A DNA stretch of 48,974 nt from Pseudomonas akapageensis (GTDB lineage Bacteria > Pseudomonadota > Gammaproteobacteria > Pseudomonadales > Pseudomonadaceae). The notes under the pieces were generated by a model. That model did not search any database. It saw nothing but the letters and a program-made list of their open reading frames with translations, and had not been told where the DNA came from. A program made the position numbers and the translations under genes. The stretch lies in contig NZ_VXCP01000010.1 of the NCBI RefSeq assembly GCF_011355085.1, forward strand, positions 1-48,974. Direction: 5' to 3'. Below, piece after piece: positions 21,021 through 29,700 of the stretch. The stretch's first letter is position 1; every line of letters begins with the position of its first letter.

Positions 21021-21719
21021 TCAATGTTTACGCGGTGCCAGATAACCGAGCCAACGGCGTTCGGCCAGCTTGAACATCCGCACCAGAATGAAGGTCAGGC
21101 ACAGGTAGAACACGCCCGCCGTGATGTAGGCCTCGAATGGCAGGTAGAACTGGGCATTGACGGTACGGGCCGCGCCAGTGATGTCGATCAGGGTCACGAT
21201 GGACGCCAGACTGGTGGTCTGCAGCATCATGATCACTTCGTTGCTGTACTGCGGCAGCGCCCGGCGCAAGGCCGAAGGCAGGAGGATGCGCCGGTACATC
21301 TTGGCCCGCGACATGCCCATGGCCTTGGCTGCCTCGATTTCGCCGTGGGGCGTGGCCCGCAGGCTGCCAGCGATGATTTCAGCGGTATAGGCACTGGTGT
21401 TGATGGCAAAGGCCAGGCACGCACAGAAGGTCGCGCTCGACAGCCACGGCCACAGGAAGCTCTCGCGCACCGCCTGGAACTGCGCCAGGCCGTAGTAGAT
21501 CAGAAACAACTGAACCAGCATCGGCGTACCGCGAATCACGTAGGTGTACAGCCAGGCCGTTGTATTGACCAGCGGTTGCCTGGAAACCCGCATCAACCCC
21601 AAGGGCAGTGCCACCAGCAGGCCGAACAACAAGGAAAGCGCCAGCAGCTTGAGCGTGGTCACCAGGCCGCTCAGATACAGCGGCAGGGCATCGAGAATGA
21701 CGTTGTAATCGAAGATCAT
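21021..21719 (-). CDS. aotM: Arginine/ornithine ABC transporter permease AotM
   Basis: One of two permeases of the importer, 232 aa. It has the polar amino-acid permease pattern: MIFDYNVILDALPLYLSGLVTTLKL, the RGTPMLVQLFLIYYGL segment, and the EAA loop EIEAAKAMGMSRAKMYRRILLPSALRRALP, which docks on AotP. About five helices are visible. Its ATG overlaps the stop of aotQ by four bases (ATGA), so the two are translationally coupled. Confidence 0.94.
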   Translation of the reverse strand: MIFDYNVILDALPLYLSGLVTTLKLLALSLLFGLLVALPLGLMRVSRQPLVNTTAWLYTYVIRGTPMLVQLFLIYYGLAQFQAVRESFLWPWLSSATFCACLAFAINTSAYTAEIIAGSLRATPHGEIEAAKAMGMSRAKMYRRILLPSALRRALPQYSNEVIMMLQTTSLASIVTLIDITGAARTVNAQFYLPFEAYITAGVFYLCLTFILVRMFKLAERRWLGYLAPRKH

Positions 21720-22405
21720 AGGTCAGCCGCCTTCACGCCTACCGAGTAGCGTTTCTCGAGGTAACGCAGGAGCACCAGCGAGACGCTGGTAATCACCAGG
21801 TACATCGCCGCCACTGTCAGGAAAAAGGTAAAAGGTTCGCGAGTGGCATCGGCCGCCTGCTTGGCCTTGAACATCATGTCTTGCAGACCGACGACCGAAA
21901 TCAGCGCGGTGGCCTTGGTCAATACCAGCCAGTTGTTGGTGAAGCCGGGAATCGCCAGGCGAATCATCTGCGGCACCAGCACCCGGAAGAAAATCTGCAG
22001 GTTGCTCATGCCATAAGCAGAACCCGCTTCGGCCTGTCCCTTGGGGATGGCCATGAAGGCACCGCGGAACGTTTCCGACAGATAAGCCCCGAAGATGAAG
22101 CCTAGGGTGCCGATACCGGCCGCCAGCGGATTGAGGTCGATGTAGTCCTCGTAACCGAGCAAGGGTGCCACGCGATTGAGCAAGTCCTGACCGCCGTAGA
22201 AAATCAGCAGAATCAGCACCAGGTCAGGAATGCCACGAATCACCGTCGCATACAAATCGCCAAGCCAGGCCAGCCAGCGCACCGGCGACAGGCGCAGCGC
22301 GACCCCGATCAGACCCAGAACGATGGCCAGGGCCATGGACAACAAGGCGAGCTGAAGCGTCAGCCATGCGCCATCGAGGATGACAGCCCCGTAGCCTTTC
22401 AACAT
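21716..22405 (-). CDS. aotQ: Arginine/ornithine ABC transporter permease AotQ
   Basis: The partner permease, 229 aa, starting MLKGYGAVILDGAWLTLQLALLS. It contains VIRGIPDLVLILLIFYGGQ and the EAA loop QAEAGSAYGMSNLQIFFRVLVPQMIRLAIPG. Gene order J-Q-M is that of the known aot operon. Ninety bases separate it from aotJ. Confidence 0.94.
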   Translation of the reverse strand: MLKGYGAVILDGAWLTLQLALLSMALAIVLGLIGVALRLSPVRWLAWLGDLYATVIRGIPDLVLILLIFYGGQDLLNRVAPLLGYEDYIDLNPLAAGIGTLGFIFGAYLSETFRGAFMAIPKGQAEAGSAYGMSNLQIFFRVLVPQMIRLAIPGFTNNWLVLTKATALISVVGLQDMMFKAKQAADATREPFTFFLTVAAMYLVITSVSLVLLRYLEKRYSVGVKAADL

Positions 22406-22495
22406 GTTTCAGGTCCTCGAACGTAGGGATGAAAAAATGGCGCAAACTTCAGTGAACCTGGTGCTTGCGCCATCTCGGACTTACTTGCGAACTAT

Positions 22496-23272
22496 TTACT
22501 TGCCGTAAATATCGAAGTCGAAATACTTGTCCTGGATTTGCTTGTACTTGCCGTTCGCGCGAATGGCAGCGATTGCATCATTGAACTTCTTCAAGTCAGC
22601 CTCATCGCCCTTGCGCACAGCGATACCGATGCCGTCGCCGAAGTATTTTTCATCGGTGAAGGCCGGGCCTACGAACGCGTAACCCTTACCGGCGTCGGTT
22701 TTCAGGAAGCCGTCATTCAACAGCGTAGCGTCTGCCACGGTACCGTCGAGGCGGCCGGCAGCCACGTCCAGGTAGATTTCGTTCTGCGAACCGTAAGGCT
22801 TGATCTCGGCACCCAATGGCGCGAGAACTTCCTTGGCGAAGCGCTCATGAATGGAACCGCGCTGCACGCCGATATTCTTGCCCTTGAGCTCGGCCAGATT
22901 GTCGCCGACCTGAGTACCGGCCTTCATCACAAGGCGTGCCGGCGTGTTGTAGTACTTGTTGGTGAAGTCGACCGACTTCTTGCGATCTTCAGTGATCGAC
23001 ATGGAAGACAGGATGGCGTCGATCTTGCGCACTTTCAGTGCAGGAATCAGGCCGTCGAACTCCTGCTCGACCCAAACGCACTTGACCTTCATTTCTTCGC
23101 ACAGGGCATTGCCGATGTCGTAGTCGAAGCCAACGATGCTGCCATCCGGCGCCTTCGAGGCGAACGGTGGGTAAGCCGCTTCGATACCGATCTTCAGCGG
23201 TTTTTCATCGGCGATAGACGACAGCGACAGCACGGACAGCGCCAGGGCGCCAAGAAGCGCGAGTTTTTTCAT
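22496..23272 (-). CDS. aotJ: Arginine/ornithine-binding protein AotJ
   Basis: The periplasmic binding protein that delivers arginine and ornithine to AotQMP. The 258-aa precursor starts with a signal peptide ([23 protein letters not shown], cleavage probably near residue 20). The mature part shows the family 3 pattern [59 protein letters not shown] and DGTVADA. The ATG at 23272 is chosen because it precedes the signal peptide; an open frame continues further upstream. An ArgR box lies about 160 bases upstream. Confidence 0.95.
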   Translation of the reverse strand: MKKLALLGALALSVLSLSSIADEKPLKIGIEAAYPPFASKAPDGSIVGFDYDIGNALCEEMKVKCVWVEQEFDGLIPALKVRKIDAILSSMSITEDRKKSVDFTNKYYNTPARLVMKAGTQVGDNLAELKGKNIGVQRGSIHERFAKEVLAPLGAEIKPYGSQNEIYLDVAAGRLDGTVADATLLNDGFLKTDAGKGYAFVGPAFTDEKYFGDGIGIAVRKGDEADLKKFNDAIAAIRANGKYKQIQDKYFDFDIYGK

Positions 23273-23428
23273 CTCAGGACTCCATCGGTAAAGGGCGGAA
23301 CAAAGCAGAGTGAGCGGCGAGCCCAGTATGCGAATGAGTACAACAGAGAAAACAGTGCCCGGCGCCCTCGGACAAGACATCAGAACGCCACGAGCCAGTG
23401 ACCGGCATTTTAACGACAGCCCCGAAGT

Positions 23429-23449
23429 CGATATTTCTTCAATGCGACA
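23429..23449 (-). promoter_or_regulatory. ArgR box upstream of aotJ
   Basis: The minus strand reads TGTCGC-ATTGAAGA-AA-TATCG, exact to TGTCGC-N8-AA-N5 and in the orientation of the aot operon. Confidence 0.6.
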
Positions 23450-23644
23450 ACTAGTTACAGAAGCGCCGGAAATGTGACTTGGGATAATTGACAGCTTCCG
23501 CAGAGTATGCAAAAGCAAAAGAAGAAGAACCTGTCTACAAAGCAATAAGCGGGCCTATTATTGGCAAACCCGTCTATTCCGGCAAGTCCAGCGAGCGATC
23601 TTGTTCCGCGCGCCTGCAAGAAGCGCAAAAAATCCGGGCGATCG

Positions 23645-23665
23645 TGTCGCTTGACCCCAACATTG
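23645..23665 (+). promoter_or_regulatory. Possible ArgR box in opposite orientation
   Basis: The plus strand reads TGTCGC-TTGACCCC-AA-CATTG, followed directly by TGGCGC, a near-match in the tandem position. It faces away from aotJ, about 370 bases upstream, and towards no plus-strand gene until 26 kb, so it may be chance or a remote site. The rest of 23273-23796 holds no gene. Confidence 0.3.
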
Positions 23666-23796
23666 TGGCGCGCCGGTGACAGCATTGGTTACCGACAGAT
23701 TCTCAAGTAACAGTAGGACGTTTCTTTATGTTTGCCGATTTCTCCCGGCATTAAAAACACCCCTTCGCGGAAATCCAGAACTGACACCGTTCAACT

Positions 23797-23900
23797 GTAG
23801 CCGCTGCCGCAGGCTGCGCTGGAGTCCCGCAGGGGCTCCCCGGCGATCTTGAGATCTTGCGCCTGCTGCGCAGGCGAGCGCAGCCTTCGGCAGCGGCTAC
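23797..23900. repeat. Large palindromic repeat (GTAGCCGCTGCC arms)
   Basis: GTAGCCGCTGCC and its exact complement bound about 104 bases. Inside are AGGCTGCGCT, GGAGTCCCGCAGGGGCTCC and GATCTTGAGATC, each locally palindromic or matched across the centre. A second copy of the same family, inverted relative to this one, is at 38512-38616. Confidence 0.8.
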
Positions 23901-23925
23901 AGAGATCGCGTTGATTATCGGACAT

Positions 23926-23961
23926 AAAAAACCCCGCCCGGCAGATTTGCCGGGCGGGGCC
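23926..23961 (-). terminator. Rho-independent terminator of acs
   Basis: On the minus strand CCCCGCCCGGC pairs with GCCGGGCGGGG over 11 bp and is followed by TTTTTTATG. It lies about 20 bases past the acs stop. Confidence 0.93.
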
Positions 23962-23980
23962 TTTATGGTGCCTGGGTCTA

Positions 23981-25936
23981 TCAGGCGGCGTTCATGGTCT
24001 TGTGCGTGTCGATCAAGTGCTGCACCACGCTCGGGTCGGCCAGGGTGGAGATGTCGCCCAGGGCGTCATACTCGGCCGTGGCAATCTTGCGCAGAATGCG
24101 CCGCATGATTTTCCCGGAGCGGGTCTTGGGCAAGCCTGGCGCCCACTGGATGACATCCGGCGAGGCGATCGGACCGATCTCCTTGCGCACCCAGTTCTTC
24201 AACTCGATACGCAGTGCTTCGCTGGCTTCTTCGCCACCGTTGAGGGTGACATAGACGTAGATGCCCTGCCCCTTGATATCGTGCGGCACGCCGACAACAG
24301 CAGCCTCGGCGACTTTCGGGTGGGCGACCATGGCACTTTCGATCTCGGCCGTGCCCATGCGGTGGCCGGAGACGTTGAGCACGTCATCGACCCGGCCCGT
24401 GATCCAGTAGTAGCCATCTTCGTCGCGACGGGCGCCGTCGCCGGTGAAATACATGCCACGGAAGGTCTTGAAATAGGTATCCACGAAACGGTCGTGATCG
24501 CCATACAGGGTTCGCGCCTGGCCTGGCCACGAATCGAGAATCACCAGGTTGCCCTCGGCAGCACCCTCGATCAGGTTGCCCAGGTTGTCCACCAGCGCCG
24601 GTACCACTCCAAAGAACGGACGGGTCGCCGAACCCGGCTTGAGGGCGGTAGCGCCCGGCAATGGGCTGATCAATACGCCGCCGGTTTCGGTTTGCCACCA
24701 GGTATCGACGATCGGGCAGCGTTGCTTGCCGACGGTGTTGTAATACCAGTTCCAGGCTTCCGGGTTGATCGGCTCGCCTACCGAGCCGAGCAGGCGCAGG
24801 CTCGAACCATCGGCGCCTGCAACGGCGGCCTGACCTTCGGCCATCATCGCGCGGATGGCGGTCGGTGCGGTGTAGAGAATGTTGACCTTGTGCTTGTCGA
24901 CGATCTTCGACACGCGGGTGATGTCCGGGTAGTTCGGCACACCTTCAAACAACAGAGTGGTCGCACCGTTGGCCAGCGGGCCGTAAACGATATAACTGTG
25001 GCCGGTCACCCAGCCGACGTCCGCGGTGCACCAGTAGACCTCGCCCGGACGGTAGTCGAACACGCGCTCATGGGTCAGCGCGGCATAGACCAGGTAACCA
25101 CCGGTGGTGTGCTGCACGCCCTTGGGCTTGCCGGTGGAGCCGGAGGTGTACAGGATGAACAGGGCTTCTTCGGCGCCCATTTCCTTTGGCGCGCAATGGC
25201 TGGATGCGACCTTCATCAGGTCTTCGTACCAGATGTCGCGATGCTGGTGCCAGGCAATGTCGCCACCGGTGCGCTTGCACACGATGATCTTCTGCACGCT
25301 GGCGGTTTCAGGGTTGGTCAGCGCAAGGTCGACGTTGGCCTTGAGCGGGGTGCGCTTGCCGCCACGCAGACCTTCGTCGGCGGTGATCACGACTTTCGAC
25401 TTGCAGTCGATGATGCGCCCGGCCAGGGCTTCGGGCGAGAAGCCACCGAACACTACCGAGTGGATCGCACCGATGCGGGCACAGGCCAGCATCGCCACCA
25501 CGGCCTCAGGGATCATCGGCATGTAAATGGTGACCACGTCGCCACGGTGCACATCCTGACCGCGCAGAGCGTTGGCGAACTTGCAGACTTCGGTGTGCAG
25601 TTCGCGGTAAGTGATATTGCGATGTTCGGAAGGATCGTCGCCTTCCCAGATAATTGCGACTTGATCGCCGCGCTCGGCCAGGTGACGGTCGAGGCAGTTG
25701 TAGGAAACGTTCAGAGTGCCGTCGGCAAACCACTTGATATCGACATGGTGATCGTCGAAGGAGGTCTGCTTGACCTTGGTAAAGGGCTTGATCCAGTCGA
25801 TGCGCTTGGCCTGCTCGCGCCAGAAGCCATCCGGGTTGATCACCGACTGCTGGTACATGGCCTTGTAGGTTGCCTCATCGGTCAACGTAGTGGCCGCAAC
25901 CTCGGGACGAACGGGATACAGAGAAGCCGCACTCAT
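23981..25936 (-). CDS. acs: Acetyl-CoA synthetase Acs
   Basis: Acs activates acetate to acetyl-CoA through acetyl-AMP. The 651-aa protein carries the adenylate-forming motifs: the P loop [42 protein letters not shown], and the C-terminal [13 protein letters not shown] with the lysine that is acetylated to switch the enzyme off. The ATG at 25936 is the family start (MSAASLYPV); the frame runs on upstream to 26065 without family sequence. An A-rich motif close to the start may bind Hfq/Crc. No partner gene (actP, yjcH) is adjacent. Confidence 0.96.
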   Translation of the reverse strand: MSAASLYPVRPEVAATTLTDEATYKAMYQQSVINPDGFWREQAKRIDWIKPFTKVKQTSFDDHHVDIKWFADGTLNVSYNCLDRHLAERGDQVAIIWEGDDPSEHRNITYRELHTEVCKFANALRGQDVHRGDVVTIYMPMIPEAVVAMLACARIGAIHSVVFGGFSPEALAGRIIDCKSKVVITADEGLRGGKRTPLKANVDLALTNPETASVQKIIVCKRTGGDIAWHQHRDIWYEDLMKVASSHCAPKEMGAEEALFILYTSGSTGKPKGVQHTTGGYLVYAALTHERVFDYRPGEVYWCTADVGWVTGHSYIVYGPLANGATTLLFEGVPNYPDITRVSKIVDKHKVNILYTAPTAIRAMMAEGQAAVAGADGSSLRLLGSVGEPINPEAWNWYYNTVGKQRCPIVDTWWQTETGGVLISPLPGATALKPGSATRPFFGVVPALVDNLGNLIEGAAEGNLVILDSWPGQARTLYGDHDRFVDTYFKTFRGMYFTGDGARRDEDGYYWITGRVDDVLNVSGHRMGTAEIESAMVAHPKVAEAAVVGVPHDIKGQGIYVYVTLNGGEEASEALRIELKNWVRKEIGPIASPDVIQWAPGLPKTRSGKIMRRILRKIATAEYDALGDISTLADPSVVQHLIDTHKTMNAA

Positions 25937-25958
25937 CTTTGTTACCTCGGTGGAATAG

Positions 25959-25966
25959 TTGTTTTT
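25959..25966 (-). promoter_or_regulatory. Candidate Hfq/Crc site in the acs leader
   Basis: The minus strand reads AAAAACAA, matching AANAANAA, 22 bases before the ATG. Hfq with Crc represses carbon-use mRNAs through such motifs in pseudomonads. Confidence 0.4.
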
Positions 25967-26306
25967 GTATGGGCTGTTTGTAACTGTACCAGACCCGATG
26001 AGCCATTCGACGTTGGTAGTAACGCCCCACACATCTGGCTCACTGCGCAAGCCGCGAGCGCTCAAGTCCGGCGCCTGCGGACGGGGGAAGGTGCGACATT
26101 CTGCCTCACAGGCAAAAAACCGGGGACCACCCAGAACGATTGTTGCCGGATCCGTAAAAAGTGTTTATCAAAAGCCGCTCTGTTTAGTCGTTAGTACGCC
26201 ACCTAGAATTCAGCTCGCCGTCCAAGGCAACCTGATTAACACATGCAACAGCCCCCACGAAGGCACGTTAATCACGCATTAACCTCATAACTTAACTCTG
26301 GCACCA

Positions 26307-26331
26307 CACGTAGCTCCACAAGAGCTACGTG
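26307..26331 (+). repeat. Perfect 10-bp hairpin before the DUF2790-like gene
   Basis: CACGTAGCTC and GAGCTACGTG are exact complements around CACAA. No T run follows, so it looks like an operator or leader stem rather than a terminator. It ends 34 bases before the ATG at 26366. The rest of 25967-26306 shows no gene. Confidence 0.55.
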
Positions 26332-26365
26332 ACCTCTTACGACCGCAAAACAAGGTAAATTCGAG

Positions 26366-26626
26366 ATGAAAGCTTTACTGGTATTGGCACTGAGTACTTT
26401 TTGCGTCAGCGCAATGGCCGAAGAAGTTACAACCGATGTCGCCGAACAGATACCCGTTGAACACTACACCTACTCGCAACAGCTGGACATTGCCAAGGTC
26501 CTCTCGATGAGCGAAATCCCCAACGTCTGCGAAGTGGTCCCGGCACGCATGACCTACGAAGACTCCACCGGCAAAAAACACATTCTCGAATACCGCGTCA
26601 TGGGCAACGGCTGCTCCAACGGTTGA
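26366..26626 (+). CDS. Small secreted protein, DUF2790-like
   Basis: An 86-aa protein with a clear signal peptide (MKALLVLALSTFCVSAMAEE, cleavage after AMA, residue 18). The rest matches the Pseudomonas DUF2790 pattern: YTYSQQLDIAKVLSMSEIPNVCEVVPARMTYEDSTGK, a C-terminal beta pair and two cysteines (about residues 52 and 83) that could form a disulfide. It is periplasmic, of unknown function; relatives occur in many copies per genome and are often stress- or metal-responsive. It stands alone and is not an obvious immunity gene for the toxin downstream, because the periplasmic address does not suit a cytosolic deaminase. Confidence 0.82.
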   Translation: MKALLVLALSTFCVSAMAEEVTTDVAEQIPVEHYTYSQQLDIAKVLSMSEIPNVCEVVPARMTYEDSTGKKHILEYRVMGNGCSNG

Positions 26627-26747
26627 TCCGCTCGTGTGGCCAGCGCTTCATGCCCCACGCGCAAGAAGCGCGGCCTAAATATATACCCGCTTACATAAAT
26701 TTAGATTTGGATACTTGAAGGGCCATCTGAAAAGGAGCCCGAACAGT

Positions 26748-29700
26748 ATGGACATTTCCACACCTGTCACAGCCACTGAACGCTTATCACAACTGGACGA
26801 CACGACATTCCTGCTGAACATCACAATAGCCCTGTCAGTAGACGACGACATCGCCAATGAACTCGATTCGCCCTCGACTGAATTGACAAGGTTGGAACCC
26901 GATATTTCGCCAGATGTACCGCTTGCGGGATACCCCTATTTTCAGGCCACTCGCCTGACCCTCCGCTATCTACTGGGAAATGATACAGACTTCCCAGGCA
27001 ACCTCGACTCACCGTCGCCGAAACTGCTGCTCCTGTATGACAGCGCCTCGACACACGCACTTGTCGCCTCTGTATTGAATGTTGCTCAAAGCGCCGTCGA
27101 ACCCGGTCTGGTGCACGCGTTTTTTGCTCGCATGGCCTGGATCGATGAATCGTCGGTCACCACGCCACTGGCCAAGGCCCAACTTGAGCATCTGCTGTAT
27201 CGCATTTCGCCCCTGAGCAATGAGGCTCGCCTGCTCGGTGCAGGCGACTTCTCCGAGCTTGGGCAACTGCTGTCAAGCGTGCCAGAGGACCTGCGTATGT
27301 GGATGCTGCAGTTCAAGCATGGCCTGCGTTGGAAGCCGGCCAGCGAGTGGTTGACGCACTGTCCGGTAGAAACGCTGCAACAAGGGCTGGTTCGTCACGA
27401 AAAAACCCAACAGCAATCTGCGCTAACAATTCTGGCAACCGTCATCGAACGCCTGCTGCCGACTGCCGGTCAGTTTCAGGATGAGCCACTGGCAACATCG
27501 CTGACCATGCGGCTGGCCTCACCACTAACGCAGCAATTGATAGAAGCGACCGTCCAGGCCATTTATCCGGCGCCCGCGATCGCAGACAGCTTGAGGCTCG
27601 AATGGGGCTCGACGCTGGATAACAGCGTCCGTCGCCAGTTCTTTCAGAAACTTGCACTCCATGCTCTGAACTCGAACGATGAGCCATGGGTACGGCTGGC
27701 GCTCGACAATGCCCGCAGCGCGCCCGGTATGCAAGCCTTCTCCTTCGCAACCCTGCTGGCGCAAAAACACCCAACCTTGAGTACGGAGTGCTGCCTGAGG
27801 CTCGGCTCCCTATGGCTACCGGAACCCGTGGAGCAAGCCAGCGCCGAACTCGAACCACTATCGAACGCACAGGTTTTGAGCCCTGAGCTTCCAGCCTTCA
27901 CCGACTGGTGCCCGGTTTCGTCAATCGATGATCTGTTCAAACGCGTCGGCATGGAGTTGCTCTGCGAGTTCAAGGACGGAAAACATCACTTGCGTCTGCC
28001 AGCCTGGGAGACCTGGCAGGCGATGATGCAATCGAGCAACTTCGCGACGCTGTTCCAGCCGCTACTACGGAAATTGGGTTGGTATGGTGCACGCCCTGGG
28101 GAAGCCGCATCACCGCGCGCCACCCAGGCACTGGGAGCCAGGGCGATCACCGAGCATTTCCTGGGCCCCTGGGATCAATCGGCCCAATCAATCGAACGCA
28201 GCTTTCGAGACAATTGGGTGACCGAGTTCAGCCATGCACAATTGCGCCAGGAACTCACCCGCGCCATTGCCGAGCGCAACCCGAACATCTCCCCCGCCTC
28301 ATTGAGCATGCTCGAGTACCTGCTACTGCGGGAAATCGCTCCCGAACTACTCGTTGCAGACGTTCCGGACTGGCTCTACTACGGTCGATCCTTGCAAAGC
28401 GTTGCCCTGATACAGGGTGCAAGGCTGCTTGAGGCCATTTCACCTGGCGCCGCCTGCAGGGCTGGGTCCGATCAGGTCGTTATGCTCGCCAGGGACTTGA
28501 GCACGAGCGAGGACGCCACGGTGCAACGCCTATGGAGCCAAACCCTGGTGTTGCCCGCCTTACGCTATGCCATGGCGCACGGGGCAATAGACGCCCTGGC
28601 CGAAAACGATATTCAAAATGCCACCCATCAGCAGATTGAAGCAGCCCTGAGCTTCCTGAAGGCAGAGCAGCAATCCCTTGCTCAAGCGGCGGTCGGGTTG
28701 AATGGAAAAACCCCGGATCGGAAAACGCTGGCGGAGAAACAATTGCGCTTGGCCGGTGTTGACTCTTATTACTGGGACAAAGGTATTGGAGGTCATGAAA
28801 CCTGGGCCTACCTTGAGAGTTGCGGCCTGGAGAAAGCTTCAAGTTATGCCTGGAACCATACCCTTGCCAGCCCTGGCGCCGCGAACGATGTCGGCGCGCC
28901 CAACGAACGACCGATCATCATGAGTCTGCTGCAGCTGGTAATGATGGGCCAGATCAATCGAGCCGGAGAAACAACGGTCCCGCAGCTCTACGATGACGCT
29001 TTCACCACCTTCTGCGATTCCTGGCAGAGCACCCATGCCAAACTCATCAAGCGCCTGTTCAAGGAGCTGCCGGCGAGCTATCGAACCCAACTGCATGCGT
29101 CTACCTGCGAAGTCAGCCTGGTGAAATTCGCTGAAGAGGAAGGCTACCAAGGCCTGTTCATTCGCTGTCAGAGCGGCGATCACCAAAGTGATTTCGACCA
29201 GCATCAGGCCACGAACGAATACTATTTCGAGATCGTCCCCAGCGCAGGTGCTGCCCGTAAATGCAGGCAAGGATTTGAATATGTATTCATCCCTACCTCC
29301 GGATTTCATGGCAACCTTGCCGACCTTTATGCTAATCAAATAGAGAAACAAGTAAGAGAACAACAGGGTCGCATTAAGCCGTTGCTGCCCTTCGACAGCG
29401 ATGCCTACTTGAAAGGAACACCTTCGCGTTCCAGCCAGGACCTTCACACCCCCCTCAAGGGCGAACTGGTTCCCGCCGCAGAATCGGTATACGGCGCCGA
29501 CAGCAGTGAAGATGCCTTTCTCCAGTCCCTTGCAGAAGCCGCAGCAAAGCATTTGTACGCCACCCCGCTGGCGAAACTCAAGATAGAGCACACCCACACC
29601 ACCACCTGGGAAGAGGTGATAGCTCAGGACAAAAAGATAGTGGACTGCGTCGCCCGCCTGGTGCTGCCGTTCTACGGCTGTATCAAGGATCTGGCTGACA

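Noticed and set aside
26366..26626. DUF2790-like gene as immunity partner of the toxin
   Set aside because: It has a signal peptide and stands upstream with 121 bases and an AT-rich leader between; the family is widespread without linked toxins.
26715..26747. TTG start for the giant gene, 33 bases upstream
   Set aside because: The AAGGAG ribosome site lies between it and the ATG at 26748, so only the ATG has correct spacing.
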